A stretch of DNA of 64,000 bases from Caedibacter sp052030685 (GCF_052030685.1 NZ_JBQAJM010000008.1:1-64000); one strand, 5' to 3'. Shown: positions 1 through 9,310, counted from the stretch's first letter. The notes: generated by a model from the letters alone, not told the origin. Translations and numbers: made by a program.

Positions 1-75
1 AACTCAGAAGTGAAACTGAATAACGCCGATGATAGTGTGGCATTCGCCATGTGAAAGTAGGACACCGCCAAATTA
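1..75 (+). rRNA. rrf: 5S ribosomal RNA, 3' part
   Basis: The first bases match the conserved middle of bacterial 5S rRNA (AACTCAGAAGTGAAAC), followed by the GCCGATGATAGTGTGG block and a 3' strand ending near GACACCGCC that would close the terminal helix. The 5' part lies outside the window, so an rRNA operon runs into the window from the left. The exact 3' end is uncertain by a few bases. Confidence 0.88.
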
Positions 76-130
76 TTCGACATTGAAAGACGATGGGACA
101 TCGCAAAATAAACTAATAGCATAATATCAA

Positions 131-157
131 AAGGCACCTAACGGTGCCTTTTTGCTT
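131..157 (+). terminator. Rho-independent terminator of the rRNA operon
   Basis: AAGGCACC (131-138) pairs perfectly with GGTGCCTT (143-150) across a 4-base loop and runs into a T-rich stretch. It lies about 55 bases after the 5S rRNA and before gpmI, where an rRNA operon terminator is expected. Confidence 0.8.
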
Positions 158-290
158 TGTGGCATAGGATTTATAGTAAAACCTTCCATGGTGATTATCT
201 CGGATTTGTTTCTACTAGTTTGATTACAACTATCTAGCCTTTTGGCTATCGAGCGCATACAATAGAATGATCTGTTTTTATGGAGATTTT

Positions 291-1829
291 ATGAAAAAGC
301 AAACAACTGTTCTATTGATACTCGATGGTTGGGGTTATCGTGAAGAAAATAAAGATAACGCCATTAATAATGCCAATAAACCCAATTGGGATAATATCTG
401 GCAGCATTCAACGCATACCTTAATTAATGCCTCAGGTTTAATGGTAGGTTTACCGCAAGGGCAGATGGGCAACTCGGAAGTGGGGCACATTAATATTGGT
501 TCAGGGCGTATTGTTTATCAAGAGCTAACTCGGGTTGATGAAGCAATTAAAGATAAAAGTTTCTTTAACAATCAGGTGCTAACCAAAACGGTTGATCAAG
601 CTGTGACAGATGACAAAGCTGTACATATTATGGGGCTCTTATCGCCAGGTGGTGTGCATTCGCATGAAGAGCATATTATTGCAATGATTAAGCTAGCAGC
701 TGAGCGAGGAGCGAAAAAAGTATTCGTTCACGCTTTTTTAGATGGTCGTGATATGCCGCCACGTTCCGCTCAAGCTTCATTGCAAAAAGTCGACGCGTTA
801 TTGTCAGCACTTGGCGTTGGCTATATTGCAAGTGTTAGTGGACGCTATTATGCAATGGATCGTGATAATCGTTGGGATCGTGTTGAGAAAGCCTATGATG
901 CAATGACAAGCGGGAAAGCAGAGTACATTGCTAACAGTGCTGAAGAAGCATTAAATATGGCATATGCACGCAATGAAAATGATGAATTTGTTAAGCCAAC
1001 GATCATTCAAAAGCATAATCATTCAGTGACAATAGCGGATGGTGATGGTGTTATTTTTATGAATTTCCGTTCTGATCGTGCGCGTCAATTATCACATGTG
1101 TTTACCGATAGTGAGTTCTCTGGCTTTAAGCGCCAAGTTTTTCCTAAAGTGCATTTTGTGACTTTAACAAAATATGCTGACGATATTGATGCATCTGTCG
1201 CGTATTTACCGGAGCAATTGACAAATATTTTGGGTGAAGTGCTAGCAAATAACAATATGACACAATTAAGAATTGCAGAAACTGAGAAATATGCGCATGT
1301 AACTTTTTTCTTTAATGGCGGTCAGGAAGCGCCATTTGTCGGTGAGGATCGTGTTTTGGTACCCTCGCCTAAAGTGGCTACCTATGATTTGCAACCTGAG
1401 ATGAGTGCTTATGAAGTAACAGATAAGCTAGTTGAAGCAATTGATGCGCAGAAATACGATGTGATTATCTGCAATTATGCTAACTCTGATATGGTTGGGC
1501 ATACGGGTAATTATAATTCAGCAGTAAAAGCAATTGAGGCTTTAGATAAATGTCTTGGACGTGTTGCTGATGCTGTTCATACTATTAATGGTAATTTGTT
1601 TATTACTGCCGATCACGGTAATGCCGACCAGATGGTTGATCCTGAAACCGGTAAGATTCATACTGCACATACGACGAACCCCGTGCCTTTTATCTATCAG
1701 GGTAGCAAGAAAGCTTCAGTTGCTTTAAATGATGGTAAATTATCAGATATTGCCCCAACAATATTAGAAGTTATTGGTGTGAATAAGCCTCGAGAAATGA
1801 CAGGTAAGTCTATTTTGGAATTTGAATAA
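291..1829 (+). CDS. gpmI: 2,3-bisphosphoglycerate-independent phosphoglycerate mutase
   Basis: Cofactor-independent, manganese-dependent mutase interconverting 3- and 2-phosphoglycerate in glycolysis and gluconeogenesis. The 512-residue product has the family's usual length. Visible are the N-terminal metal-binding LILDGWG motif, the phosphoserine motif GNSEVGH (Ser about 62), the FLDGRD motif and the C-terminal TADHGNAD metal site. An upstream in-frame ATG at 267 exists, but the ATG at 291 has GGAG six bases before it and gives the family-like start MKKQTTVLLILDGWG, so I chose 291. serS follows 23 bases downstream and may be co-transcribed. Confidence 0.97.
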   Translation: MKKQTTVLLILDGWGYREENKDNAINNANKPNWDNIWQHSTHTLINASGLMVGLPQGQMGNSEVGHINIGSGRIVYQELTRVDEAIKDKSFFNNQVLTKTVDQAVTDDKAVHIMGLLSPGGVHSHEEHIIAMIKLAAERGAKKVFVHAFLDGRDMPPRSAQASLQKVDALLSALGVGYIASVSGRYYAMDRDNRWDRVEKAYDAMTSGKAEYIANSAEEALNMAYARNENDEFVKPTIIQKHNHSVTIADGDGVIFMNFRSDRARQLSHVFTDSEFSGFKRQVFPKVHFVTLTKYADDIDASVAYLPEQLTNILGEVLANNNMTQLRIAETEKYAHVTFFFNGGQEAPFVGEDRVLVPSPKVATYDLQPEMSAYEVTDKLVEAIDAQKYDVIICNYANSDMVGHTGNYNSAVKAIEALDKCLGRVADAVHTINGNLFITADHGNADQMVDPETGKIHTAHTTNPVPFIYQGSKKASVALNDGKLSDIAPTILEVIGVNKPREMTGKSILEFE

Positions 1830-1852
1830 AAATGAGTGTGAGTAGAAAATAA

Positions 1853-3130
1853 ATGATTGATCCAAAACTATTAAGAAGTGATATTGATGCAGTAGCAAAA
1901 GGGTTATTAACGCGCGGTTATGCGCTTGATATTAATGCCTTTAATGCACTAGAAGAAGAGCGCCGTATCGCTCAGCAGAAAACACAAGATTTGCAAGCTA
2001 AACGCAATGCCGCCTCAAAGCAAATTGGTATGTTGAAAGCACAAAAGAAAGATGTATCAAGCATTTTGGCAGAAGTTGCTAACTTAGGTGATGAGCTGAA
2101 AGCGCTAGAAGATGAGCTAAAAGCTATTCAAGATAAAATCATGGCGATTATTGCGAGAATGCCTAACTTGCCATCTGATGATATTCCTATAGGCAAAGAT
2201 GAGAATGATAACCTTGAAATTAGACGTTGGGGTGAGCCTAAACAGTTTGATTTTGAAGTGAAGGATCATGTTGATTTGGGTGAGAAGATTGGTGGCATGG
2301 ACTTCCAAGCAGCGGTCAAATTGACAGGCAGTCGTTTTGTTGTATTGAAAAAAGAAATCGCGCAATTACAACGTGCGTTAACGCAGTTTATGATTGATTT
2401 ACATGTGAATGATCATGGCTATAATGAGGTTTATGTGCCTTATCTTGTTAATAAAGAATCATTATTTGGCACGGGGCAATTACCGAAGTTTTCAGAGGAC
2501 CTTTTTAATATCCAAGAGCAGTTTCCATTTAGTTTGATTCCAACAGCAGAAGTGCCCATCACTAATATTGTGCGTGATGAAATTGTTGCAGCTGAGAATT
2601 TACCACTGAAATTCGTAGGACATACACCATGTTTTCGTAGTGAGGCGGGATCTTACGGGCGCGATACCCGTGGGCTTATTAGGCAACATCAGTTTGAGAA
2701 AGTTGAAATGGTGCATATCGTTGCACCTGATGAAGGCTTAAATGCCTTGGAGGAGTTAACCTCACACGCTGAGGCGGTTTTGCAAAAACTAGAATTACCC
2801 TACCGTGTATTAACTCTATGCACAGGAGATATGGGCTTTTCAGCACGTAAAACATATGATTTGGAAGTGTGGATTCCATCACAAAATACCTATCGCGAGA
2901 TTTCATCTTGTAGTTGGTGTGGTGATTTTCAAGCCAGACGTATGCAGGCGCGGTTTAAATCAAAAGATATGAATAAGCCAGAGTTATTACACACTCTAAA
3001 TGGCTCAGGTTTAGCCGTTGGTAGAACGCTTGTTGCCGTATTAGAGAATTATCAGCAAAAAGATGGCTCTATTGTCGTACCTGAAGTATTGCGCAAATAT
3101 ATGGGCGGTTTACATGTCATTAAAGCTTAG
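1853..3130 (+). CDS. serS: Seryl-tRNA synthetase
   Basis: Class II aminoacyl-tRNA synthetase that charges tRNA-Ser (and tRNA-Sec where present). The 425-residue protein has the N-terminal two-helix antiparallel coiled-coil arm (about 30-110, rich in K, E, Q and L) that contacts the tRNA long arm, and a catalytic domain with motif 2 (FRSEAGSYGRDTRG) and motif 3 (NGSGLAVGRTL). Length and start match the family. Its stop TAG (3128-3130) overlaps the stop TAA of the convergent transporter (3127-3129 read on the minus strand), so the two genes end on each other with no spacer. Confidence 0.98.
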   Translation: MIDPKLLRSDIDAVAKGLLTRGYALDINAFNALEEERRIAQQKTQDLQAKRNAASKQIGMLKAQKKDVSSILAEVANLGDELKALEDELKAIQDKIMAIIARMPNLPSDDIPIGKDENDNLEIRRWGEPKQFDFEVKDHVDLGEKIGGMDFQAAVKLTGSRFVVLKKEIAQLQRALTQFMIDLHVNDHGYNEVYVPYLVNKESLFGTGQLPKFSEDLFNIQEQFPFSLIPTAEVPITNIVRDEIVAAENLPLKFVGHTPCFRSEAGSYGRDTRGLIRQHQFEKVEMVHIVAPDEGLNALEELTSHAEAVLQKLELPYRVLTLCTGDMGFSARKTYDLEVWIPSQNTYREISSCSWCGDFQARRMQARFKSKDMNKPELLHTLNGSGLAVGRTLVAVLENYQQKDGSIVVPEVLRKYMGGLHVIKA

Positions 3131-4395
3131 TTGATAACTTGCCTTTGACAATGTGTTTCTTTAATAAAAAATAGACTGAATATAAAAGCCACTGCAAAAA
3201 AGACAATACTAATACTCAGCATAACTTCATAATTCTGAGTGTTAAATTGTGATGAGCTTAATGCAATTTTACTTAAGGTCACACCTCCCAATATTTGAAT
3301 AACTGCCGCACCTAAAACAACACTCATATTGTTAAATGCCATTGCCGTTGCTTCAAGCTTTCTAGGCACGTTTTCAACCACGACACTAAATGAAATTGCC
3401 TGAGCACCTGTTGCAAATCCAAATAAGAAAAACAGTAAATAATATAAGTGTAAATGAAGGCTTGGTACCCAAACAATAATAGATGAGGCAATAACACCTA
3501 TCAGTGCAGCTACATATAGCGCAGGTTTGCGTTTACCCATCAAATCAGAGCATAAGCCTAGTATGGGGCTGCCAAGCCCCATACCAAGCCAAATAAACTG
3601 AATGGCAGAGCTAGCAGAAATTTGTGAGTAGCCCATGCTGACCAAATAGCTAGAGCCATACAATGAACCAAATAGCTCCGCTGCTGGATAGATAAAGAAT
3701 GCAAAAATAGCGATGATAAGAATTTGACGATATTTAAAAAGTGACAATGTTTGTAGGGTGACTGCTTTAATTGAGAGAATGTTTTTTGCTGATTGACGAT
3801 CACGTGCAAATATCAAGAAAATGACTGATAATATAATGCCTGCAATGGTGATGAAATAAAAAACAATACGCCACTGATAATCAACAGATTCAAGTGCATA
3901 AGCCAAGGGGACGTTGGAAAGAATGGGCCCGATCACGCCAAGAATTTGTGTCATGCCAACCACAAGACCTAGAATGCGATGTGGAAACCAATCAAGCACG
4001 ATTTTAAGGAGCAAGATAAAAGCAAAAGCTGAGCCAAAGCCAATGAAAAGTCGACCAATAAATGCGGAATAAAAGCTTGAGGCGAAGCTAAATATTAAAA
4101 CACCAATAGCACACCACAAAATAGCAAATGTCCCCACTTTGCGTACGCCAAAACGATCTAGGATAATCCCTACAGGGATTTGCATGACAGAGTAAGCAAT
4201 GGCATAAGCCGCACCAATAAGGCTAAGCTGCTCTGGAGTGATATGTAGGCTATGGGCAAATGCGTTATGCGGCATGGCGTTGAGTGAGTCTAGTGATGTG
4301 CGTGCAAAATATTCATAGATAAAGAAAAGGCTGCCAAGTAGAAATAAAAAACACCCAAAAAAAGTAACCTTTTGTGGGCGTTGATCAGTAGTCAT
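3127..4395 (-). CDS. MFS transporter, Pht-like
   Basis: Major facilitator superfamily protein of 422 residues with about 12 hydrophobic segments. The inter-helix 2/3 motif is visible as GIILDRFGVRKVG. Sequences such as LSLIGAAYAIAYSVMQIPVG resemble the Francisella/Legionella phagosomal nutrient transporter (Pht) group, whose members import amino acids or nucleosides. The substrate cannot be read from the sequence. The reading frame is open to 4533, but the stretch before the ATG at 4395 is low-complexity, unlike a transporter N-terminus, and includes repeat DNA, so I start at MTTDQRP. The gene converges with serS with overlapping stop codons. Confidence 0.8.
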   Translation of the reverse strand: MTTDQRPQKVTFFGCFLFLLGSLFFIYEYFARTSLDSLNAMPHNAFAHSLHITPEQLSLIGAAYAIAYSVMQIPVGIILDRFGVRKVGTFAILWCAIGVLIFSFASSFYSAFIGRLFIGFGSAFAFILLLKIVLDWFPHRILGLVVGMTQILGVIGPILSNVPLAYALESVDYQWRIVFYFITIAGIILSVIFLIFARDRQSAKNILSIKAVTLQTLSLFKYRQILIIAIFAFFIYPAAELFGSLYGSSYLVSMGYSQISASSAIQFIWLGMGLGSPILGLCSDLMGKRKPALYVAALIGVIASSIIVWVPSLHLHLYYLLFFLFGFATGAQAISFSVVVENVPRKLEATAMAFNNMSVVLGAAVIQILGGVTLSKIALSSSQFNTQNYEVMLSISIVFFAVAFIFSLFFIKETHCQRQVIN

Positions 4396-4500
4396 AAGAA
4401 AACACTTGTTGCATGAATTTTTAGTGTGCGTAAGTCTAGCAGATATTGAATTTGAAATGCACCCTAAATTGGTGAGGATAAATTGATCATAGTAATAATG

Positions 4501-4589
4501 AAGAATAAGTTGAGCTTCAATTATCCCCCTCACCCGTGCAGCTTAAGCAGCACGAGCAATCCCACAAGGGGCTGATGCAACTTATTCTT
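4501..4589. repeat. Hairpin repeat element, copy A, with 12-bp terminal inverted repeats
   Basis: The element is bounded by a perfect inverted repeat, AAGAATAAGTTG at 4501-4512 and CAACTTATTCTT at 4578-4589. Inside are CCCCT...AGGGG arms around a near-palindrome CGTGCAGCTTAAGCAGCACG. Two related copies occur in this window, at 40581-40636 (core only) and 46629-46717 (nearly full length). It lies in the divergent gap between an MFS gene and the flavoprotein gene. The structure resembles a MITE or REP/BIME-type element; no transposase is nearby. Confidence 0.75.
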
Positions 4590-4687
4590 GATTCATTGCA
4601 TACTTTTGTATGAGAGGCTTTATTGAATCTCACATTAGGCGTGCTACAATGCCAATACTTTATTTAAGAATGAATATCATTTTTAAC

Positions 4688-5260
4688 ATGAAAAATGTAG
4701 CAATCGTTTATTACAGTGGTTATGGGCATACTAAGAAGGTAGCAGATCATATTAGAATGGGTGTCAATGCATCAAAAGAAGTGCATGCGGTGCTTATTAG
4801 TGTTGATGAATTGCAAGATGTCGATGCGCTTAATGATTACGAAGCGATTATATTTGGCGCGCCAACGTATATGGGCTCGGTGCCATATCAATTTAAAAAG
4901 TTTATGGATGATGCATCAAAAGTCTGGTTAAAAAAAGGCTGGAAAGATAAGCTCGCTGCAGGCTTCACCAACTCAGGCTCTCTAAGTGGTGATAAGTTTA
5001 ACGTGTTAATGCAGCTATGCACCTTTGCTTGTCAGCATGGTATGTTGTGGCTGTCATTGGGTATTGATAATACCTCAGGGCAAAATGAGCATCATGGAGG
5101 ACATTTGGAAGCATTAAATCGGATGGGTGGATCTTTGGGGCTCATGACACAATCAGAAAACGATTCTCCTGAAGTAACCCCCCCTATTGGCGATAAAATA
5201 ACAGCTGAATTATTTGGGCGACGTATCGCAGAATATGTGATCCTTTTGGCAAAAAGGTAA
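4688..5260 (+). CDS. Flavodoxin-fold NAD(P)H-dependent oxidoreductase, WrbA-like
   Basis: Cytoplasmic FMN-binding protein of 190 residues, probably reducing quinones or related acceptors. The N-terminal phosphate-binding loop YYSGYGHTKKVAD follows the first beta strand, and GAPTYMGSVPYQFKKFMD matches the second FMN-contact segment of WrbA and NAD(P)H:quinone oxidoreductases. The frame is open from 4610, but the ATG at 4688 gives the typical start MKNVAIVYYSG; earlier in-frame ATGs would add unrelated residues. Its last 51 bases overlap the 3' end of the convergent sseA gene. The exact acceptor is unknown. Confidence 0.8.
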   Translation: MKNVAIVYYSGYGHTKKVADHIRMGVNASKEVHAVLISVDELQDVDALNDYEAIIFGAPTYMGSVPYQFKKFMDDASKVWLKKGWKDKLAAGFTNSGSLSGDKFNVLMQLCTFACQHGMLWLSLGIDNTSGQNEHHGGHLEALNRMGGSLGLMTQSENDSPEVTPPIGDKITAELFGRRIAEYVILLAKR

Positions 5261-6070
5261 TTGTAGTTCCTTTTTTCCCCACTCACTCCATGAGCCATCA
5301 TAAACGCTGATGTTGTGATAACCAACAATCGTTGCAGCTGCTGCTAATATACAAGCAGTGACACCTGAGCCACACGTAAAAATAAGTGGTTGTTGTAAAT
5401 CAGGTGCATGAGTAGCAAATATAGTTGTGAGTGCTTTTTTTGATTTAAAGCAACCTTGATCAAGGACGCTGACGTAGTGCATATTAATAGAGCGTGGGAT
5501 ATGACCTGAATTTAGGTTATCACGTGTCTCTGGTTCTCGTGCGCTAAAGCGTTCTGGTGATCGTGCATCAAAGACAATGGCGTAGTTGTTACTTAAATTA
5601 TTCAATATGTGTTCTTTGCTACAAAAGTACTCATTGGTTAGCGTAGCTGCAAAATATGCTGTAGTGGCTGTAATATAGCTAGTTGTCGTTGGTAGATTAT
5701 TATTGAGCCATTGCGGCAGACCACCATCTAGGATATAAATATTATGATGTCCCATTGCTTTAAACATCAACCAGCAGCGCGCACTCGAGTAAATGCCATT
5801 CTGGTCATAGACCACGATAATACTATCGTTATGGATGCCAAGTTTTGCTGCAGCAAGGGCAAAGTATTGAGCTTGGGGCAATGTGTGTGGCAAAGAATTA
5901 TTTAAGTCGCTAAAGTGTTGCTTCAAATCAAAATAGCGACTCTGTGGAATAAATGAGGCACTATACTTTTTATCGTTGAGTGTCGCATCGAGTATGACGA
6001 GTTGCGGTAGATTTAAGTTGGCATAGAGCCACTTTGTGCTAACAAAAGTTGTTTCTTTAAGATGTAGCAT
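5210..6070 (-). CDS. sseA: 3-mercaptopyruvate/thiosulfate sulfurtransferase
   Basis: Two-domain rhodanese of 286 residues that transfers sulfur from 3-mercaptopyruvate (or thiosulfate) to an acceptor such as cyanide or a thiol. The N-terminal non-catalytic domain carries DATL...RYFDL and the DGGLPQW segment. The C-terminal domain has the active-site loop CGSGVTA with Cys233. CG(S/T)GVT is the loop of mercaptopyruvate sulfurtransferases, whereas thiosulfate rhodaneses usually have CRKGVT, hence the preferred name. The final 51 bases overlap the convergent flavodoxin-like gene, an unusually long tail-to-tail overlap. Confidence 0.9.
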   Translation of the reverse strand: MLHLKETTFVSTKWLYANLNLPQLVILDATLNDKKYSASFIPQSRYFDLKQHFSDLNNSLPHTLPQAQYFALAAAKLGIHNDSIIVVYDQNGIYSSARCWLMFKAMGHHNIYILDGGLPQWLNNNLPTTTSYITATTAYFAATLTNEYFCSKEHILNNLSNNYAIVFDARSPERFSAREPETRDNLNSGHIPRSINMHYVSVLDQGCFKSKKALTTIFATHAPDLQQPLIFTCGSGVTACILAAAATIVGYHNISVYDGSWSEWGKKELQLPFCQKDHIFCDTSPK

Positions 6071-6279
6071 GATTAAGTATCCAATCTAAAATGATGCCAT
6101 TGAGTTTGTCACCCACCCGTGCCATGAATAAAGGTCAGTGTTATTTGACTATTGTTATGTGGATAGTAATTACAGTTTACCTCACAGTGATCACGAAAAA
6201 TTTTTTGAAGTGTCATAAGTTATCCTTAACTCAGAGAATACTGCAAAGTTTGGTTAAGGTAAAAATGATAAATCAATAA

Positions 6280-7551
6280 TTATGGTAAATCTCTTTTGTT
6301 TTCGCCAATGTAAAGCTGACGTGGACGACCGATTTTCATCGCAGGGTCATTGTACATTTCTAGGTATTGAGAGATCCAGCCAGAAGTGCGAGCCAAGGCA
6401 AAAATGGGTGTGTACATATAGGTTGGGATGTCCAATGCTTTCAAGATGATTCCTGAGTAGAAATCAACATTTGGGAAGAGTTTTCGTTCAATAAAGTATG
6501 TGTCATTTAAAGCAATAGCTTCAAGTTTCTTGGCAATGTGCAGTAATGGGTTATTACTATCACCCATTTGATTAAGAATACTTTCACATGCTTTTTTCAT
6601 AGCTGTTGCACGTGGGTCAGTGTTTTTGTATACGCGATGACCAAATCCCATTAATCTAAATGGATCTTCTTTATCTTTAGCGCGCTCAATAAACTTATCG
6701 ATATTGCTTACATCACCAATTTGCTCAAGCATTTTAACGACGGCTTCATTAGCACCACCATGCGCGGGTCCCCAAAGAGCGGCAATGCCAGCAACAATAG
6801 CTGCATATGGATCAGTGCCCGTGGAGCCAGCAAGACGTACAGTTGAAGTAGAAGCGTTTTGCTCGTGATCCGCGTGCAATATGAAAATCGTATCCATGGC
6901 ACGTGCGGCTAATGGATCTGGCTGATAATTTTCATTGTCGGCAAACATCATATATAAGAAATTTTCAGCATATGAAAAAGATTTCTTAGGCGCCATAAAA
7001 GGCAAGCCATTACGATGGCGATAAGTCATTGCAACTAATGTTGGAATACGTGCAATAATTTTTTCTGCCATTGCTATTTGTTGCTCAGGATCTTTCTTAT
7101 TCATTGTTTTTTGATTTTCTGCAGACATAACGCTCACTGCTGCCATTAAGGCTGCCATCGGGTGCGTGTCTTGTGGAAATGCCTTGATTGTATGCGCAAT
7201 ATGTTCGCATGCAGGCATGTGATCTAAAATGCGTTGACTAAATGCATTAACCTCAGTAGAGCTTGGTAATTTGTCATTTAATAAGGCATAGCAAAGATTC
7301 AAGTAGTGCGATTTTTCAACCCATTGCTCAATAGGATAACCGCGATGCAGAAGTACACCTTGACCGCCGTTAATATAAGTGATTTTTGACCAGCACGCTG
7401 CGGTTGAAAGAAAGCCTGGGTCATAAGTGAATAAACCTTCTTTAACTAAAGAAGATACATCAACAGTTTGTTGACCTAAGACGGGGGTGTGAATTGGTAG
7501 CGTTAATGATAAATTTTTGTGTTGGATGTTTAAAACAGCAGTTTCAGACAT
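6280..7551 (-). CDS. gltA: Citrate synthase (type II)
   Basis: Condenses acetyl-CoA and oxaloacetate in the first TCA step. The 423-residue product carries the catalytic His motif HADHEQNASTS, the second His in GFGHRVYK and the Asp in FPNVDFYSG, all in family order, and the large allosteric-type N-terminal region of Gram-negative hexameric enzymes. Upstream in-frame starts exist at 7563 and 7575, but GGAG lies about seven bases before the ATG at 7551, giving MSETAVLN. The 222-base gap to the upstream rpoS gene presumably holds its promoter. Confidence 0.97.
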   Translation of the reverse strand: MSETAVLNIQHKNLSLTLPIHTPVLGQQTVDVSSLVKEGLFTYDPGFLSTAACWSKITYINGGQGVLLHRGYPIEQWVEKSHYLNLCYALLNDKLPSSTEVNAFSQRILDHMPACEHIAHTIKAFPQDTHPMAALMAAVSVMSAENQKTMNKKDPEQQIAMAEKIIARIPTLVAMTYRHRNGLPFMAPKKSFSYAENFLYMMFADNENYQPDPLAARAMDTIFILHADHEQNASTSTVRLAGSTGTDPYAAIVAGIAALWGPAHGGANEAVVKMLEQIGDVSNIDKFIERAKDKEDPFRLMGFGHRVYKNTDPRATAMKKACESILNQMGDSNNPLLHIAKKLEAIALNDTYFIERKLFPNVDFYSGIILKALDIPTYMYTPIFALARTSGWISQYLEMYNDPAMKIGRPRQLYIGENKRDLP

Positions 7552-7797
7552 GTTGATCTCCATGATTTGGCACATTTAAACAGCAAAAAACTCAGCTGTG
7601 ACATAGGTCAACAACAGAGGTTTAGTGTTGTTTTGGTTTGTGCAGGTAAGTAAAAAATCTTGAGGCACATTTAAGCTTATATCCCCACAGTTGTCAAATA
7701 AAGACACCCAAAGAGTTGGCGTTGGGAGGTTTATTCTTTATCAGTGCTTGCTAGAAATGACGAAATTTTATCAGAGCTATAATGTTGATTTATATGC

Positions 7798-8835
7798 TTA
7801 TTGTTTAGTGAATAGATTCGCATCAATATTATTGGCCGCAGCAATTACTTTTAAGCGGCGTAGTGCATCAACTTGAATTTGGCGCACGCGTTCACGCGTC
7901 AGTCCAATTTGTGTGCCTGTTTCCTCAAGGGTTTGGATGTCATAGCCACGCAGACCAAAGCGCATTGATAACACAGCACGTTGATTGTCACTTAATTCAT
8001 CAAGCCACTGATCAATAAACTGTGCTGCCTTTTGATGTAAATGAATGTCCTCAGGATCACTGGTTTGTTCATCTGCAATTGTATCGAGCATGCTGCGATT
8101 AGAGTCATCATAAGCGTCATCCAGTGAATCCATCGGTACGGTTGACGTGAGAATTTTGCGAATGTCCTCAACAGGACGATCAATAAATTCAGCAATCTCC
8201 TCAGGGGAAGGTTCGTGATCAAGCAGTTTAGTCAGTTCCGTTGCTGCGCGCAGGTATACATTGAGCTCCTTTAGTATATGCACAGGAACACGGATTGTGC
8301 GTTGATGGTTTAAGAGTGCGCGTTCAATGTTTTGACGTATCCACCAAGTGGCATAGGTTGAGAAGCGCCAACCTAACTCAGGGTCAAATTTTTCAACAGC
8401 GCGAATTAAACCAAGATTACCTTCAGCAATCAAATCAAGAAAGCTTAAGCTGTTGCCGCGTGGTTTATAACGTTTAGCGATTTTTACAACAAGGCGTAAA
8501 TTGCTTTCGATCATGATATTCTTTGCTTTTAAGTCACCTTTTTGCACTTTTTGAGCATAATAGAATTCCTCATCTTTTGTTAGTAATGGTCTAAAACCAA
8601 TATCAACAAGGTACATTCGCGTGGCGTCATTGTCTACGTGTGAAAAGTCATGGGTATCAACCCCCGTATTATTAAACGCACTGTCATCGTCATCATGATC
8701 AATAGAATTGTCTGGTGCATAACTATTGTTCTCGACATCGTCATTGTCGTTATCTTCAGCATAGTCATTTGTGAGCGTGTTAATGACGTTATTTGCTTTG
8801 TCATCAAACTTATTTTGGTTATCTGGCTGTAACAC
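7798..8835 (-). CDS. rpoS: RNA polymerase sigma factor RpoS
   Basis: Sigma-70 family sigma factor of the stationary-phase/general stress type, 345 residues. It has the RpoS-like region 1.2 start DATRMYLVDIGFRPLLT, region 2 (EGNLGLIRAVEKFDPELG, then FSTYATWWIRQNIERA), region 3 (KELNVYLRAATEL) and the region 4 helix-turn-helix ending in LTRERVRQIQVDALRRL. It lacks the long region 1.1 and nonconserved region of RpoD. The start is a GTG with AAGGAG six bases upstream. The first 65 residues are very rich in Asp and Asn, longer and more acidic than the E. coli N-terminus. RpoS versus another group-2 sigma factor is judged from sequence memory. Confidence 0.9.
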   Translation of the reverse strand: MLQPDNQNKFDDKANNVINTLTNDYAEDNDNDDVENNSYAPDNSIDHDDDDSAFNNTGVDTHDFSHVDNDATRMYLVDIGFRPLLTKDEEFYYAQKVQKGDLKAKNIMIESNLRLVVKIAKRYKPRGNSLSFLDLIAEGNLGLIRAVEKFDPELGWRFSTYATWWIRQNIERALLNHQRTIRVPVHILKELNVYLRAATELTKLLDHEPSPEEIAEFIDRPVEDIRKILTSTVPMDSLDDAYDDSNRSMLDTIADEQTSDPEDIHLHQKAAQFIDQWLDELSDNQRAVLSMRFGLRGYDIQTLEETGTQIGLTRERVRQIQVDALRRLKVIAAANNIDANLFTKQ

Positions 8836-9292
8836 GTCTATCTCCTTATTACCCTACCATAGAATGGTTAGAATTGTTGTGATCAAAAGGGCGGCATACT
8901 ATACATTTGTTTATTGTAGTTTCGCTGCATAACAACCCAATTTATACTCCTTTAACATTATCGCAATAACATCTCATATGCGAAAGAGCAAAATGATGAA
9001 TCTGCTGTAGGCTATATGATTAAATGTTATCAGATATTTTTATGTCCCTGTCGGCGATTATCGTAACCTTAATATAAGCAAGATGGCAAGTCTGATAGTT
9101 GATCTCTGCAAAAGTATTGTATTTTGCTGCCATGAATTGATTTATAAGTAGTCTCTCTTGTGTCTTTATTTGCTCTTTGATGTGTCACCAGTCAAGAGGT
9201 CTTAGTGAGTTATGCTAGATTATCACTCATAAGTTCGATATGATTGGGCAACCACTTATATGCTAGGGTAAGATCTTATATGCCTAGTTACT
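8836..9292. other. Intergenic region between rpoS and the sensor kinase gene
   Basis: 457 bases with no convincing gene. It must hold divergent promoters for rpoS (minus strand) and the kinase (plus strand). It is AT-rich. The only distinct structure I see is the CTTATATGC direct repeat at 9255-9287, just before the kinase start. Confidence 0.6.
9255..9287 (+). promoter_or_regulatory. Direct repeat in front of the kinase gene, possible regulator site
   Basis: CTTATATGCTAG (9255-9266) is repeated as CTTATATGCCTAG (9275-9287), exactly 20 bases apart, or about two helical turns. Spaced direct repeats are typical of OmpR-family response-regulator sites. It ends only a few bases before the TTG codon at 9293, so the mRNA start may lie within or downstream of it. 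No protein is known to bind here. Confidence 0.35.
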
Positions 9293-9310
9293 TTGAATGT
9301 TTTGAGCATT

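Noticed and set aside
6110..6128. CACCCACCCGTGCC resembling the hairpin repeat core
   Set aside because: Only this short stretch matches; the remaining stem and palindrome are absent.
6091..6279. 62-codon plus-strand frame between sseA and gltA
   Set aside because: No ribosome binding site or recognisable domain; it ends at the gltA stop and looks like intergenic DNA.
7691..7876. 61-codon plus-strand frame overlapping the 3' end of rpoS
   Set aside because: It has no ribosome binding site and overlaps the well-supported rpoS gene.
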